From JAIQFL01 sp035295745 (lineage in GTDB: Bacteria > Acidobacteriota > Terriglobia > Bryobacterales > Bryobacteraceae): a DNA stretch of 29,111 bases. The notes under the pieces were generated by a model. The model was given only the letters and a program-made list of their open reading frames with translations. It made no database searches and was not told the origin of the DNA. The stretch covers positions 1 to 29,111 of the forward strand of contig DATGIL010000109.1 of NCBI GenBank assembly GCA_035295745.1. The letters run 5' to 3'. This document shows, in pieces, positions 1 to 7,233 of this stretch (its first letter is position 1; each line of letters begins with the position of its first letter). The translations under genes and the position numbers were made by a program.

Positions 1-10
1 GCTTTCGAAG

Positions 11-526
11 CTACTTCACGTCGGGGCGGGGGTCGCGGACGAAGCCGTCGCGATTCGGCATGCGCACCTTGGGCAGGGTGCGCGCGTCCATCACATCGTT
101 CTCCGCGACGATCCCGTTCAAGAACAGGATGTAGGCGGTCACCGAATAAACCTGATCGTGGCTCAACAGGCCGGGATTATTGAACGGCATGGCGCGATTC
201 ACATAGTCCCAGATGGTGGTGGCGTACGGCCAATAGCTGCCCACCGTGCGCAGGGGCTTGGGATTCTTGAGTGTGCCTTTCCCGCCGGCCAGCGGCACGC
301 TGTCGCGTCCCTCTCCATTCGCTCCGTGACACTTGGAGCAACGATTCGTGTAGATCTCGCGACCGGCGGCTGCCGTCCCGCTGCCGGAAGGCAAGCCGGC
401 GCCCGTCGGACTGATCGACACGTCCCAGTTCCGCAGTTCCTCGGGAGTGGGCGCGCGGCCCACGCCGTATTTCGGAGATTGCCCGAAAAGCGCGGCCGCG
501 GTGGCGAGCAGCAGCAGGCTACGCAT
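11..526 (-). CDS. Exported monohaem cytochrome c, SoxD-like partner of the SoxC-like dehydrogenase
   Basis: A 171-residue protein with a short N-terminal signal peptide (about residues 1-16, Leu/Ala-rich, ending AALFGQ). It has one haem-binding CSKCH motif at residues 63-67 and a plausible axial methionine at M113 in RAMPFNNPG. This is a class I cytochrome c fold expected to be periplasmic. Its ATG lies inside the end of the upstream SoxC-like gene (8-base overlap), so the two are translationally coupled. In sulfite and sulfane dehydrogenases the molybdenum subunit passes electrons to a small or dihaem cytochrome c (SorB, SoxD), and this is the obvious candidate. It has one haem, unlike the dihaem SoxD, so SorB-like use is equally possible. 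The haem protein call is firm; the partner is inferred from gene order. Confidence 0.88.
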   Translation of the reverse strand: MRSLLLLATAAALFGQSPKYGVGRAPTPEELRNWDVSISPTGAGLPSGSGTAAAGREIYTNRCSKCHGANGEGRDSVPLAGGKGTLKNPKPLRTVGSYWPYATTIWDYVNRAMPFNNPGLLSHDQVYSVTAYILFLNGIVAENDVMDARTLPKVRMPNRDGFVRDPRPDVK

Positions 527-1730
527 TCGTCACGCTCCCATCCGCCATCACCTTCCACGTCTTGATGCCGTTGAAGTGATACTGCGAGTTGAGTCCCCGG
601 ACGGCCACCAGCGCGTCTTTGCCGGGCTGGACATAACCGCTCTCATCGGTGCATCGCGACTGCAACACGGCCTCGCTGCCATCCCAGGTCCACGGAAACG
701 TGAAGCGTGTGAAGGCCATCGAGAGACGCGGTTCCTGCAGCGTGGCATCGTGCCAGGTGCGGCCCTCATCCGCCGAGACTTCGACACGTTGAATGCGCCC
801 GCGGCCCGACCATGCGAGCCCCGACACCTCATAAAACCCCGGCCCCTTGAGTTTCTGGCCGCCTGACGGGAAGGTGATCAGCGATTTCGCCTCCATGACG
901 AAGGTGAAGATGCGCGCGGTGCCATCCGGCATCAGGTCGGTGTAGTGCGAGGTCTCATCGCGCACCATGTACGGCTCTTCGACGGCCTTCAGGCGGCGAA
1001 GCCATTTCACACTGATGTTGCCTTCCCATCCGGGCACAACCAGGCGCAAAGGATAGCCCTGCTCGGGGCGCAGCGCTTCGCCGTTCTGACCCCAGGCAAC
1101 CAGCACGTCGTCCATCGCCTTATCGATGGGCAGACTGCGCTGCATCTTACACGGGTCGGCGCCCTCTGCGATGAGCCATTTCGACTGTTTTTGCACGCCC
1201 GCCTCTGCAAGTAGCAGTGAAAGCGGAACGCCCGTCCATTCGCTGCAACTGGCCAGCCCGTGACTCTGCGCCGCATTGCGGCCCGTCTTCTCGCCCCACT
1301 CTCCGCTGCTGTTGCCGGAGCACTCCAGGAAGTAGATGCGTGAGAGCGCAGGCAGGCGGCGGATGTCTTCCACCGAGAAGGTCAGCGGCCGGTCGACGAG
1401 GCCATGGACCATCAAGCGATGCTCCGAGGGATTGATCTTGGGTACGCCGCCGTGGTGCCGTTCGTAGTGCAGGGAGGAGGGTGTGAGGATTCCGCACGAG
1501 TCCTGCAAAGGAGTGCGGCTGGCGGCGGTCTCGGGTGTGCGCGTATCGGGCAGTGCGCGCGCCGCGACTTCGAAGGGCGAACGCTCGCCGTATGCGGAGA
1601 CGGGCTTGCCCAAGGTACTCGGAGTGGTATCGGCTTCCGGCTTTTCCTGCCGGCGGCATCCAGCGGCGGCCGCTCCGAGCCCGGCTGTGAGTTGCAGCCA
1701 GCGGCGGCGGCTGGTGGCGGAGTTCTTCAT
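519..1730 (-). CDS. soxC: SoxC-like sulfite/sulfane dehydrogenase, molybdopterin subunit
   Basis: A 403-residue sulfite-oxidase-family molybdoenzyme. The N-terminus has a twin-arginine signal (RRRWLQL, residues 8-14) and a possible lipobox ending at C25 (AAAGC), so it is Tat-exported and may be a lipoprotein. The stretch from about residue 72 (TPLQDSCGILTPSSLHYERH, then GVPKINPSEHRLMVHGLV) is typical of SoxC. The molybdenum-ligating cysteine is C137 in YFLECSGN. A C-terminal Mo-co dimerisation domain follows (about residues 290-400). The family oxidises sulfite or protein-bound sulfane sulfur and donates electrons to cytochrome c. No soxA, X, Y, Z or B lies in the window, so a full Sox cycle is not implied and the substrate is uncertain. 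It starts 25 bases after the PQQ dehydrogenase stop and overlaps the downstream cytochrome gene by 8 bases. Confidence 0.88.
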   Translation of the reverse strand: MKNSATSRRRWLQLTAGLGAAAAGCRRQEKPEADTTPSTLGKPVSAYGERSPFEVAARALPDTRTPETAASRTPLQDSCGILTPSSLHYERHHGGVPKINPSEHRLMVHGLVDRPLTFSVEDIRRLPALSRIYFLECSGNSSGEWGEKTGRNAAQSHGLASCSEWTGVPLSLLLAEAGVQKQSKWLIAEGADPCKMQRSLPIDKAMDDVLVAWGQNGEALRPEQGYPLRLVVPGWEGNISVKWLRRLKAVEEPYMVRDETSHYTDLMPDGTARIFTFVMEAKSLITFPSGGQKLKGPGFYEVSGLAWSGRGRIQRVEVSADEGRTWHDATLQEPRLSMAFTRFTFPWTWDGSEAVLQSRCTDESGYVQPGKDALVAVRGLNSQYHFNGIKTWKVMADGSVTNA

Positions 1731-1734
1731 CTTC

Positions 1735-1770
1735 GGCTCAATGTGCCTGGTTGGCTCAATGTGCCAGCAT
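1735..1770. repeat. 18-bp tandem duplication over the end of the PQQ dehydrogenase gene
   Basis: The 13-mer GGCTCAATGTGCC occurs at 1735-1747 and again at 1753-1765, a period of 18 bp. The second copy holds the TGA stop of the PQQ dehydrogenase. The first lies in the 25-base gap before the SoxC-like start, so the gap looks like a duplicate of the gene end. Confidence 0.75.
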
Positions 1771-3528
1771 AGCGAATCCGTAGATAGTATCGCCCGCCGC
1801 GACCACCAGGTACTGCGTGCCGTCCAATTCGTAGGTGATGGGGCCGTTGGTCACCCCACTCCCGAGGTTGGCATGCCATAGAGGCTCACCGGTCTCGGTA
1901 TGGAGGGCAACCAGATTGTCGGCGCCATCGCCCGCGAACAACACCTTGCCCGCGGTGCTCAACAGGCCGCCGCGGCCTCCACCACTTTCCCACTTGTGGC
2001 TCCATCGGATCTTGCCGGTCTTGTAGTCAATCGCCTCCACCATGGATTCCGAATATCCACCGCGATCGTTGCCGCCCCATCCCTCCGGCTTGTCGCTCGG
2101 ATCGTAGATGTAGTACACGCTGAAGGCGCGAGACGCGTTCACATAAAAGAGACCGGTCTCGGGATCGTAGGTGGGAGGCGGCCAGTTGGTGCCGCCTCCC
2201 TGGTTGGGCGTCACCAATGCGCCATCGAGCTGCGGCATCTTGGCGGGGTTGGGAATCGGCTGCCCTTTAGCATCCAGACCACTCGACCAATTGGTCTTCA
2301 CGTACTCGGTGGAGAGTATGTTCTTGCCGTTGGTGCGGTCGAGGACGAAAAACCATCCGTTGCGGCTGGCCTGCGCGAGGAGTTTGCGCTTCTGCCCATT
2401 AACTTCGCCATCGAAGAGCACGGGGACCTGAGTGGCGTCCCAATCGTGGGTATCGTGCGGCGAGGGCTGGAAATACCAGACCATCTTGCCGTTATCGGGA
2501 TTGATGGCGACGATCGACTCGGTAAACAGGTTGTCGCCCTGCCGCCCCTTGCCTGCGATCACCGGTTGCGGATTGCCGGTGCCCACGTAGATGAGGTTGA
2601 GTTCGGGGTCGTAGGTGATCGGCTGCCAGGTCATGCCGCCGCCGTGCTTCATGGCCTCTTCGTTGGGCCACGAGTCAGAACCCACCTCTCCCTTCTTCTG
2701 CGGCACCACATACCATCGCCACTGCAAGTCGCCGGTCTCGGGATCGTGCGCTTCCAGGAATCCCGGTTGGTCGAGGTCGTCGCCGCTGACTCCCGTGATT
2801 ACGTGATTCTTGAGCACGATGGGGGCGACCGATCCGTAATACATCAGGTCGAGATCGCAGATCGGCTTGCGCCAGCGCTCGCTGCCATCCTTCATATTGA
2901 GCGAGACCAGGTTGCAGTCGGGCGTCTCGTAATAGAGCCAGTTGCCATAGGCGCCCACGCCGCGGTTCCCGATGTGCATCCCGCCCTTCGACTGCAGTTG
3001 ACGATGCCAGATTTCGCGGCCGTCGCGCGCATCGATGGCCCACAGATGATCGGGGATGGTGAAGTAGAGAACGCCGTTGATTTCGAGCGGTGTGGCAGAG
3101 ATGCGAACGCCGCCGGAGGAGCCGGGCCCCATGTTCTCGCGATAGACAAAGGCGAGACTGAGAGACGAGACGTTCTTTGCGTTGATCTGGGAGAGCGTGC
3201 TATAGCGGCGGCCCGAGTAGTCGCCATGATACATCGGCCAGGTGTCGGTAGGAGGCTGCAGGAGTTTGGACGGACTCAGGTTTGACTGGGCGAACAGGAG
3301 GGTGGACAGCAGCAACAACAGAAGCGGGCTGCGAATTGCGGCGCCGCCGCCGGGGCTCCGGAATCGGCCGGCGCCAAAAAGGTCTCGACAGGTTTGTCGA
3401 GACGGCAAACACGAGTGTTTGCGCCACGTCGGCACACCAGGATTTCTGGAGAGCAGGACTGGTTCGGCGGGCAGGCCGCAGGCGCTGCTCGAACCGTGGC
3501 ACGTCTCCTTTTCAGCAACGGTGCTCAT
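1756..3528 (-). CDS. PQQ-dependent (quinoprotein) dehydrogenase, exported
   Basis: A 590-residue eight-bladed beta-propeller quinoprotein of the alcohol dehydrogenase type. Propeller W-motif segments recur from about residue 95 (WPMYHGDYSGRRYSTL) to the C-terminus, and GGGTNWPPPTYDPETGLFYV is a typical PQQ-domain stretch. No haem motif is present, so it must use a separate cytochrome c, and three are encoded beside it. The chosen ATG overlaps the stop of the upstream dihaem cytochrome gene as ATGA and is preceded by GGAG at 8-base spacing, so initiation there is well supported. The N-terminus is odd: residues 1-66 are polar and Cys-rich and stand ahead of the real export signal (hydrophobic run 68-80, LLLLLLSTLLFAQ). 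Residues of about 33-54 are encoded by palindromic, repeat-like DNA. The substrate cannot be read from sequence; an alcohol or aldehyde is likely. Confidence 0.9.
   Translation of the reverse strand: MSTVAEKETCHGSSSACGLPAEPVLLSRNPGVPTWRKHSCLPSRQTCRDLFGAGRFRSPGGGAAIRSPLLLLLLSTLLFAQSNLSPSKLLQPPTDTWPMYHGDYSGRRYSTLSQINAKNVSSLSLAFVYRENMGPGSSGGVRISATPLEINGVLYFTIPDHLWAIDARDGREIWHRQLQSKGGMHIGNRGVGAYGNWLYYETPDCNLVSLNMKDGSERWRKPICDLDLMYYGSVAPIVLKNHVITGVSGDDLDQPGFLEAHDPETGDLQWRWYVVPQKKGEVGSDSWPNEEAMKHGGGMTWQPITYDPELNLIYVGTGNPQPVIAGKGRQGDNLFTESIVAINPDNGKMVWYFQPSPHDTHDWDATQVPVLFDGEVNGQKRKLLAQASRNGWFFVLDRTNGKNILSTEYVKTNWSSGLDAKGQPIPNPAKMPQLDGALVTPNQGGGTNWPPPTYDPETGLFYVNASRAFSVYYIYDPSDKPEGWGGNDRGGYSESMVEAIDYKTGKIRWSHKWESGGGRGGLLSTAGKVLFAGDGADNLVALHTETGEPLWHANLGSGVTNGPITYELDGTQYLVVAAGDTIYGFAMLAH
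3381..3450. repeat. Palindromic repeat-like segment inside the PQQ dehydrogenase gene
   Basis: Three consecutive inverted repeats occur within 70 bases. The first spans 3382-3403, with 9-bp perfect arms (GTCTCGACA/TGTCGAGAC) and a 4-base loop. The second spans 3405-3422, with 8-bp perfect arms (GCAAACAC/GTGTTTGC) around GA. The third, at 3437-3449, is weak (CCAG/CTGG). They lie in frame in the 5' part of the PQQ dehydrogenase, ahead of its signal peptide, and encode the stretch containing SCLPSRQTCRDLF. The arrangement resembles a REP/BIME-like or MITE-like element. I see only one copy in this window, so its repetitive nature genome-wide is inferred. Confidence 0.6.
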
Positions 3529-4400
3529 TTTAAAGTCTCCAGGTAAGCAACGGTATCGTGGATGTTCTTATCAGTGATCGTATCGAGTAGCGCTTCGTGC
3601 GCCAGGAAGGGATCGTGCTTCTCGACCTTCAAGGACGAAGTGCGTTTCCAGGAGTGGTATTCGCCCGAAGCGTCGCGCAGGGCCACGTTAAAGTCGTCGA
3701 TATGCAAGAGCACTCCCGTCACCGCCGGGCCTGACTCGGGAGTCACGGTCACGGTGACCTGGGACCCACTGACCTGGGGAGTGGCCCCGCCGCGAGCGCC
3801 ACGCCCACCGCGTCCACCACGCCCGCCACCTTGGGGAAACAGAAATCGCTGCTGCAGATTGACCGGACTGTACCGCTTCGCGATGCCTGCCAGATCGCCC
3901 GTGGGCGAGTGGCACGAAGCGCACTTGCCTTCGCCCGAGAAATACGCGGCGCCCGCCTTAGCATCGCCCGTTACGATGTCCTGCACATCGAGCGCGCTGC
4001 GCATGGTCTGGTACACCTCGAAGTGCACGAACTGCGCCACATCTTCGATCTGTGCCTGCGTGAGGTTGGCGGCCGGAGTGGTCTGGGTGGGATGGCCCTT
4101 TTTGAGGAACGGCCCGATCTCGTTCGCGTAGCGGTCATGCAACACCAGAACCGAGCGGATCAGGTCGGCGCCACGATCGGTACCGCGGGCGTGAGTGCCG
4201 TGGCAGTTGATGCACTCGGCGACCCATACCTTGCGGCCGCGATCGGCCGCGGCGGGGTCGACCACATGCTTATCGTCCGATCCCACGCCTCCGGGGGCGA
4301 TTCCGCGTCCGCCGCCCCGCCCCGCTGTCTGGGCGCTTAGCGACATGGCCACGGCCAGAAAGACCGCAATTCGCGCCCCCATTCCTGCCCACTTCTGCAT
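3525..4400 (-). CDS. Exported dihaem cytochrome c
   Basis: A 291-residue protein with a signal peptide (about residues 1-24, ending LSAQ) and two haem motifs, CINCH at 63-67 and CASCH at 160-164. A Gly/Arg-rich low-complexity stretch follows (about 190-206), and then a C-terminal beta-rich domain of about 80 residues. I chose the ATG at 4400 because GGAGGGGAG stands just upstream and because the signal peptide then begins properly. A 14-codon longer reading from 4442 would overlap the upstream gene. Its stop overlaps the PQQ dehydrogenase start as ATGA, so co-translation is expected. The natural role is electron acceptor for the quinoprotein, inferred from gene order. The C-terminal domain is not one I can name; it may dock the dehydrogenase or act as a lectin-like or OB-like add-on. 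Confidence 0.88.
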   Translation of the reverse strand: MQKWAGMGARIAVFLAVAMSLSAQTAGRGGGRGIAPGGVGSDDKHVVDPAAADRGRKVWVAECINCHGTHARGTDRGADLIRSVLVLHDRYANEIGPFLKKGHPTQTTPAANLTQAQIEDVAQFVHFEVYQTMRSALDVQDIVTGDAKAGAAYFSGEGKCASCHSPTGDLAGIAKRYSPVNLQQRFLFPQGGGRGGRGGRGARGGATPQVSGSQVTVTVTPESGPAVTGVLLHIDDFNVALRDASGEYHSWKRTSSLKVEKHDPFLAHEALLDTITDKNIHDTVAYLETLK

Positions 4401-4431
4401 TCCGTTCTCCCCTCCGCGCGCAGCCGCGATC

Positions 4432-4920
4432 TCAATACGCAATGGCGTCGCGGTGACTCTCTAGCTTCTTGGCATCGATGCCGGGTACCTTGCTCAGGGC
4501 GTCAAAGTCCTCAAATTTTCCATGATCTTTCCGAAACTTCACGACGGCATCAGCTTCGGTTTGAGAAAGGCCGACAATCTGCGCGATCTCATCTGCCGGT
4601 GCGGTGTTGACGTTGACCTTGCCGTAGGCCGACACGAGGTACTCGAGAATCGGACCTACCTCTTCGTCCGAGACTTTGGCTCCCTGCTGCGTGACCATCT
4701 CGTCGATCACTTCCTGCCACTGGTCGCGGGTACGGCGGGCGGCAGCGACACTTTCGGCGGTATGGCAGGCGCTGCAAGTTTTCTCGAACATGGCTTTGGA
4801 GGGCTTCGGAGCAGCGGATTCCTGAGCGCCGCTCGCGGCCGCGATTAACAGGAGCGCCACGATTGCGAGCAGTTCTCGAGCCTGTAAAGCGGTTACCAAG
4901 AGTTCCCAGATTGGTCTCAT
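4432..4920 (-). CDS. Membrane-anchored or exported cytochrome c with ComEA-like helix-hairpin-helix domain
   Basis: A 162-residue protein. Residues 1-32 form a hydrophobic signal or anchor (ELLAIVALLLIAAASGAQ). A CSACH haem motif at 49-53 sits in a small cytochrome fold. After a short linker, residues of about 101-160 form a helix-hairpin-helix module of the ComEA/PsbU kind (VNVNTAPADEIAQIVGLS, then a second hairpin with VPGIDAKKLE). The ORF can be read open to 5361, but the upstream part crosses the promoter region and the opposite gene, so I use the ATG at 4920, which begins the signal sequence. It is the first gene of the five-gene operon and stops 31 bases before the dihaem cytochrome. 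In exported proteins such HhH modules can bind DNA or proteins; here it may be a docking domain. Confidence 0.82.
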   Translation of the reverse strand: MRPIWELLVTALQARELLAIVALLLIAAASGAQESAAPKPSKAMFEKTCSACHTAESVAAARRTRDQWQEVIDEMVTQQGAKVSDEEVGPILEYLVSAYGKVNVNTAPADEIAQIVGLSQTEADAVVKFRKDHGKFEDFDALSKVPGIDAKKLESHRDAIAY

Positions 4921-5036
4921 AAGTGCGTTGACCTTATTGTAAACCGCGCCGCGTTGCCAGGGAATTCGCAATTTCCCATCGAAAGATAGGCCAGGGAAAA
5001 CGCTTCGCGTTTCGTTCTTCCCGGTGCCCTGTCTAT

Positions 5037-5045
5037 TGCTATAAA
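5037..5045 (+). promoter_or_regulatory. Candidate extended -10 promoter of the M56/TIGR03435 gene
   Basis: TGCTATAAA matches an extended -10 (TGnTATAAA) and would place transcription start near 5052, about 21 bases before the GTG start. No convincing -35 is visible. This rests on motif inspection only. Confidence 0.4.
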
Positions 5046-5050
5046 CAGTA

Positions 5051-5074
5051 ACGTTATGATATTTAACATAATGT
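5051..5074. promoter_or_regulatory. Palindromic operator-like site overlapping the start of the M56/TIGR03435 gene
   Basis: This is a 24-bp imperfect palindrome with 9 of 12 positions symmetric (left half ACGTTATGATAT, right half TTAACATAATGT). It covers the predicted +1 region and reaches the GTG start. It is AT-rich in a GC-rich region, as expected of a repressor site. It also holds a six-codon mini-ORF (ATG at 5056 to TGA at 5074-5076, MIFNIM) that overlaps the GTG. No regulator is encoded next to it. Confidence 0.4.
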
Positions 5075-6896
5075 GAGTACGCTGCAATTCCTCGGCGAGT
5101 GGGCGCTCCGAGCGTCGATTTTGATGGTGTTTGCCGCCATCCTCTTACGGGCATTTCGCGTGAGGGATTCATCGGCTCGCCTGGCGTCGTGGACCGCGGT
5201 GCTCTGTGCGTCCCTCTCGATTCCGTGGGTGGGCGCGATGATACCGAGGCTTCCCGTAAGAGTGATGCCAGTGGCGGCGCGGACCGCGGAACTGCCGACG
5301 CTGGTTTCCGAACCAGCCGAGGTATCGGTCGCGGCTGCCATGGTTGCCGCGGTTCCGTCACACCTCGTTCCGCAACCTGTGGAATTCGATTGGCCGAAGG
5401 CAGGCATGCTGCTTTACGCTCTGGTGTGTGGCGGGCTGCTGTTGCGTTGGGCAGTTGGTCTCGCGCTGAGTTTGCGCTTGCTTAAGGCCAGCGCACTCAC
5501 CGGCCAGAAGACAAACGGAATCGAGATTCGCGAATCTTCTCGCATTCTTTCGCCGGTGACCTTAGGAATTGTGCGGCCGGCAATCGTCCTGCCTGCGGGC
5601 TGGCGCGAGTGGAATTCCGTGAAGCTGGATGACGTGCTGGCGCACGAGCGCTCGCACGTCGCGCGCCACGACCCCGCCATCCAGATGCTGTCGATGATTC
5701 ATCGCGCGATACTCTGGTTTAGTCCCGCCAGTTGGTTGTTGCATGGCACCCTGGTACGCACCGCCGAAGAGGCCAGTGCTGACGCAGCTATTGCGGCAAG
5801 CCCCGATCGCGCGTCGTACGCCAGGATTCTGCAGAAATTCATGCAACAGGGAGTTCGCGATGCGAACTGGCAAGGCGTGCCGATGGCTCGCTACGTCAAG
5901 CCCGAGCAGCGTATCGACCGGATTCTGGATGGAACGTCGTTGTCTCGTGGCGTCACCAGGAGGAGCCTGGCTTCCATTTTGGTGATGGCGATTCCGTTGG
6001 GTTACGCAGTGGCGGCGGCAGAGCCGCAAGCTTCCCAACCGGCAAAACTGCCCACCTTCGAGGTGGCATCCGTGAAGCCCACACCACCCGAAGGACGGCG
6101 AGGCGGGGCCACGATGACGGGCGGCCCTGGCAGCAAAGATCCGGGACGAATCCACTACACCAACATGTCGCTCGAGGAACTGCTCCTGGCAGCCTACGAC
6201 CTCAACGGCTTCCAGGTCGCCGGTCCGCCCTTCCTCAGTGCCGACCGCTTCGATCTCGACGCCACGATGCCGCCCGGCACCTCCAAAGAACAATTCCGCC
6301 TGATGCTCCAGGGCCTCCTTGCGGATCGATTCCAACTGATGGTGCATCGCGAGACCAGAGAGCTCGCCGGCTACAACCTGGTGGTAACGGACAGAGGACC
6401 GAAAATGAAGGAGTCTGCGGAATTGCTGCCGCCGGTAGAAGACGGAGCCCCACCGCCGCCATTGGCTCTCGGCGTAGACGGCTACTTTGTTCCGCCGAAA
6501 CGGCGGGGGGTTTTCTTTCAATTTACCGAGGTGCCAAACGGGCGCGCTGTCTTCCGCCAGGTGACGATGCAGGAACTGGCGAGCACTTTGCAGCGGCAGA
6601 TGAAGCGGCCTGTCAGTGACGCCACCGGACTCACCGCACGATACGATTTCAAACTGGATTACTCGACGCAAGGACTCGACATGGGGCGCGGAAGGATTCC
6701 AGTGAGTCCCGGTGACCGCGCTTATCAGAACGATTCGACCGCGTCGAACGGTCCGGCGGATGCGCATTTGCCTTACGTCGCGCCCGGTCTCCTGTCCGCT
6801 TTACCATCGCAGCTCGGACTCAAACTGGAATCGAAGAGGGTGCCGGTGGAGACTCTTGTCATCGATCACGTGGTGCGCAATCCCATTGCAAATTAG
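5073..6896 (+). CDS. BlaR1-like M56 membrane metallopeptidase fused to a TIGR03435-type domain
   Basis: A 607-residue protein. The N-terminal half is an M56 (BlaR1/MecR1) membrane protease module: hydrophobic segments at about 10-27, 37-55 and 112-135, and the zinc motif HERSH at 191-195 followed by VARHDP. A further membrane segment at about 299-315 leads to a periplasmic C-terminal domain (about 325-605) that begins PTFEVASVKP and ends VIDHVVRN, a pattern typical of the TIGR03435 family common in Acidobacteria. BlaR1 proteases sense an outside signal and cleave a cytoplasmic repressor such as BlaI. Here the penicillin-binding sensor domain is replaced and no blaI is adjacent, so neither signal nor target is known. 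The start is GTG with no clear ribosome site, embedded in a palindrome. Domain calls are firm; signalling is inferred. Confidence 0.85.
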   Translation: MSTLQFLGEWALRASILMVFAAILLRAFRVRDSSARLASWTAVLCASLSIPWVGAMIPRLPVRVMPVAARTAELPTLVSEPAEVSVAAAMVAAVPSHLVPQPVEFDWPKAGMLLYALVCGGLLLRWAVGLALSLRLLKASALTGQKTNGIEIRESSRILSPVTLGIVRPAIVLPAGWREWNSVKLDDVLAHERSHVARHDPAIQMLSMIHRAILWFSPASWLLHGTLVRTAEEASADAAIAASPDRASYARILQKFMQQGVRDANWQGVPMARYVKPEQRIDRILDGTSLSRGVTRRSLASILVMAIPLGYAVAAAEPQASQPAKLPTFEVASVKPTPPEGRRGGATMTGGPGSKDPGRIHYTNMSLEELLLAAYDLNGFQVAGPPFLSADRFDLDATMPPGTSKEQFRLMLQGLLADRFQLMVHRETRELAGYNLVVTDRGPKMKESAELLPPVEDGAPPPPLALGVDGYFVPPKRRGVFFQFTEVPNGRAVFRQVTMQELASTLQRQMKRPVSDATGLTARYDFKLDYSTQGLDMGRGRIPVSPGDRAYQNDSTASNGPADAHLPYVAPGLLSALPSQLGLKLESKRVPVETLVIDHVVRNPIAN

Positions 6897-6978
6897 GCAA
6901 GTGACTGCCGTCTCTTTTTACGTGGGATTAGCGTTATCTGGGCCGATTTTGGTTAAGACGCCGACCTGCTCAAATTTG

Positions 6979-7008
6979 TTTACATCCCCAATCAATCGGT
7001 GGTAAACT
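6979..7008 (+). promoter_or_regulatory. Candidate sigma-70 promoter of the TonB-dependent receptor gene
   Basis: TTTACA at 6979-6984 and TAAACT at 7003-7008 are separated by 18 bases, with a TG one base ahead of the -10 (extended -10). Transcription would start near 7015 and leave an untranslated leader of about 220 bases before the ATG at 7234. The whole gap 6897-7233 has no other gene I can support, and I recognise no riboswitch in it. Confidence 0.4.
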
Positions 7009-7233
7009 AACGCACATTCACAGTTTCACAGGGATCTGCTGGGCCACGGATGCTTTCCGCAGATGCGGGAGTTTGGGGGAATTGCTTCCCCGAGGTTAAT
7101 TCCAGGTTGTTCCGGTCCGACTTCGGCGCCCCATTCAACGCCCCATCTATTGAATCTCCGTAAACTCATAGCCTGGCCAACACACAGGGGTTGTCTGTTT
7201 CAAATGACGACAGGACAAAGGGAGACCAGCCTG

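Noticed and set aside
1900..3285. A 461-codon plus-strand frame opposite the PQQ dehydrogenase
   Set aside because: It is antisense to a well-supported beta-propeller gene and its composition (many His, Arg, Val, Gly) fits a shadow frame.
5562..6767. A 401-codon minus-strand frame opposite the M56/TIGR03435 gene
   Set aside because: It has no domain and is fully covered by the real gene.
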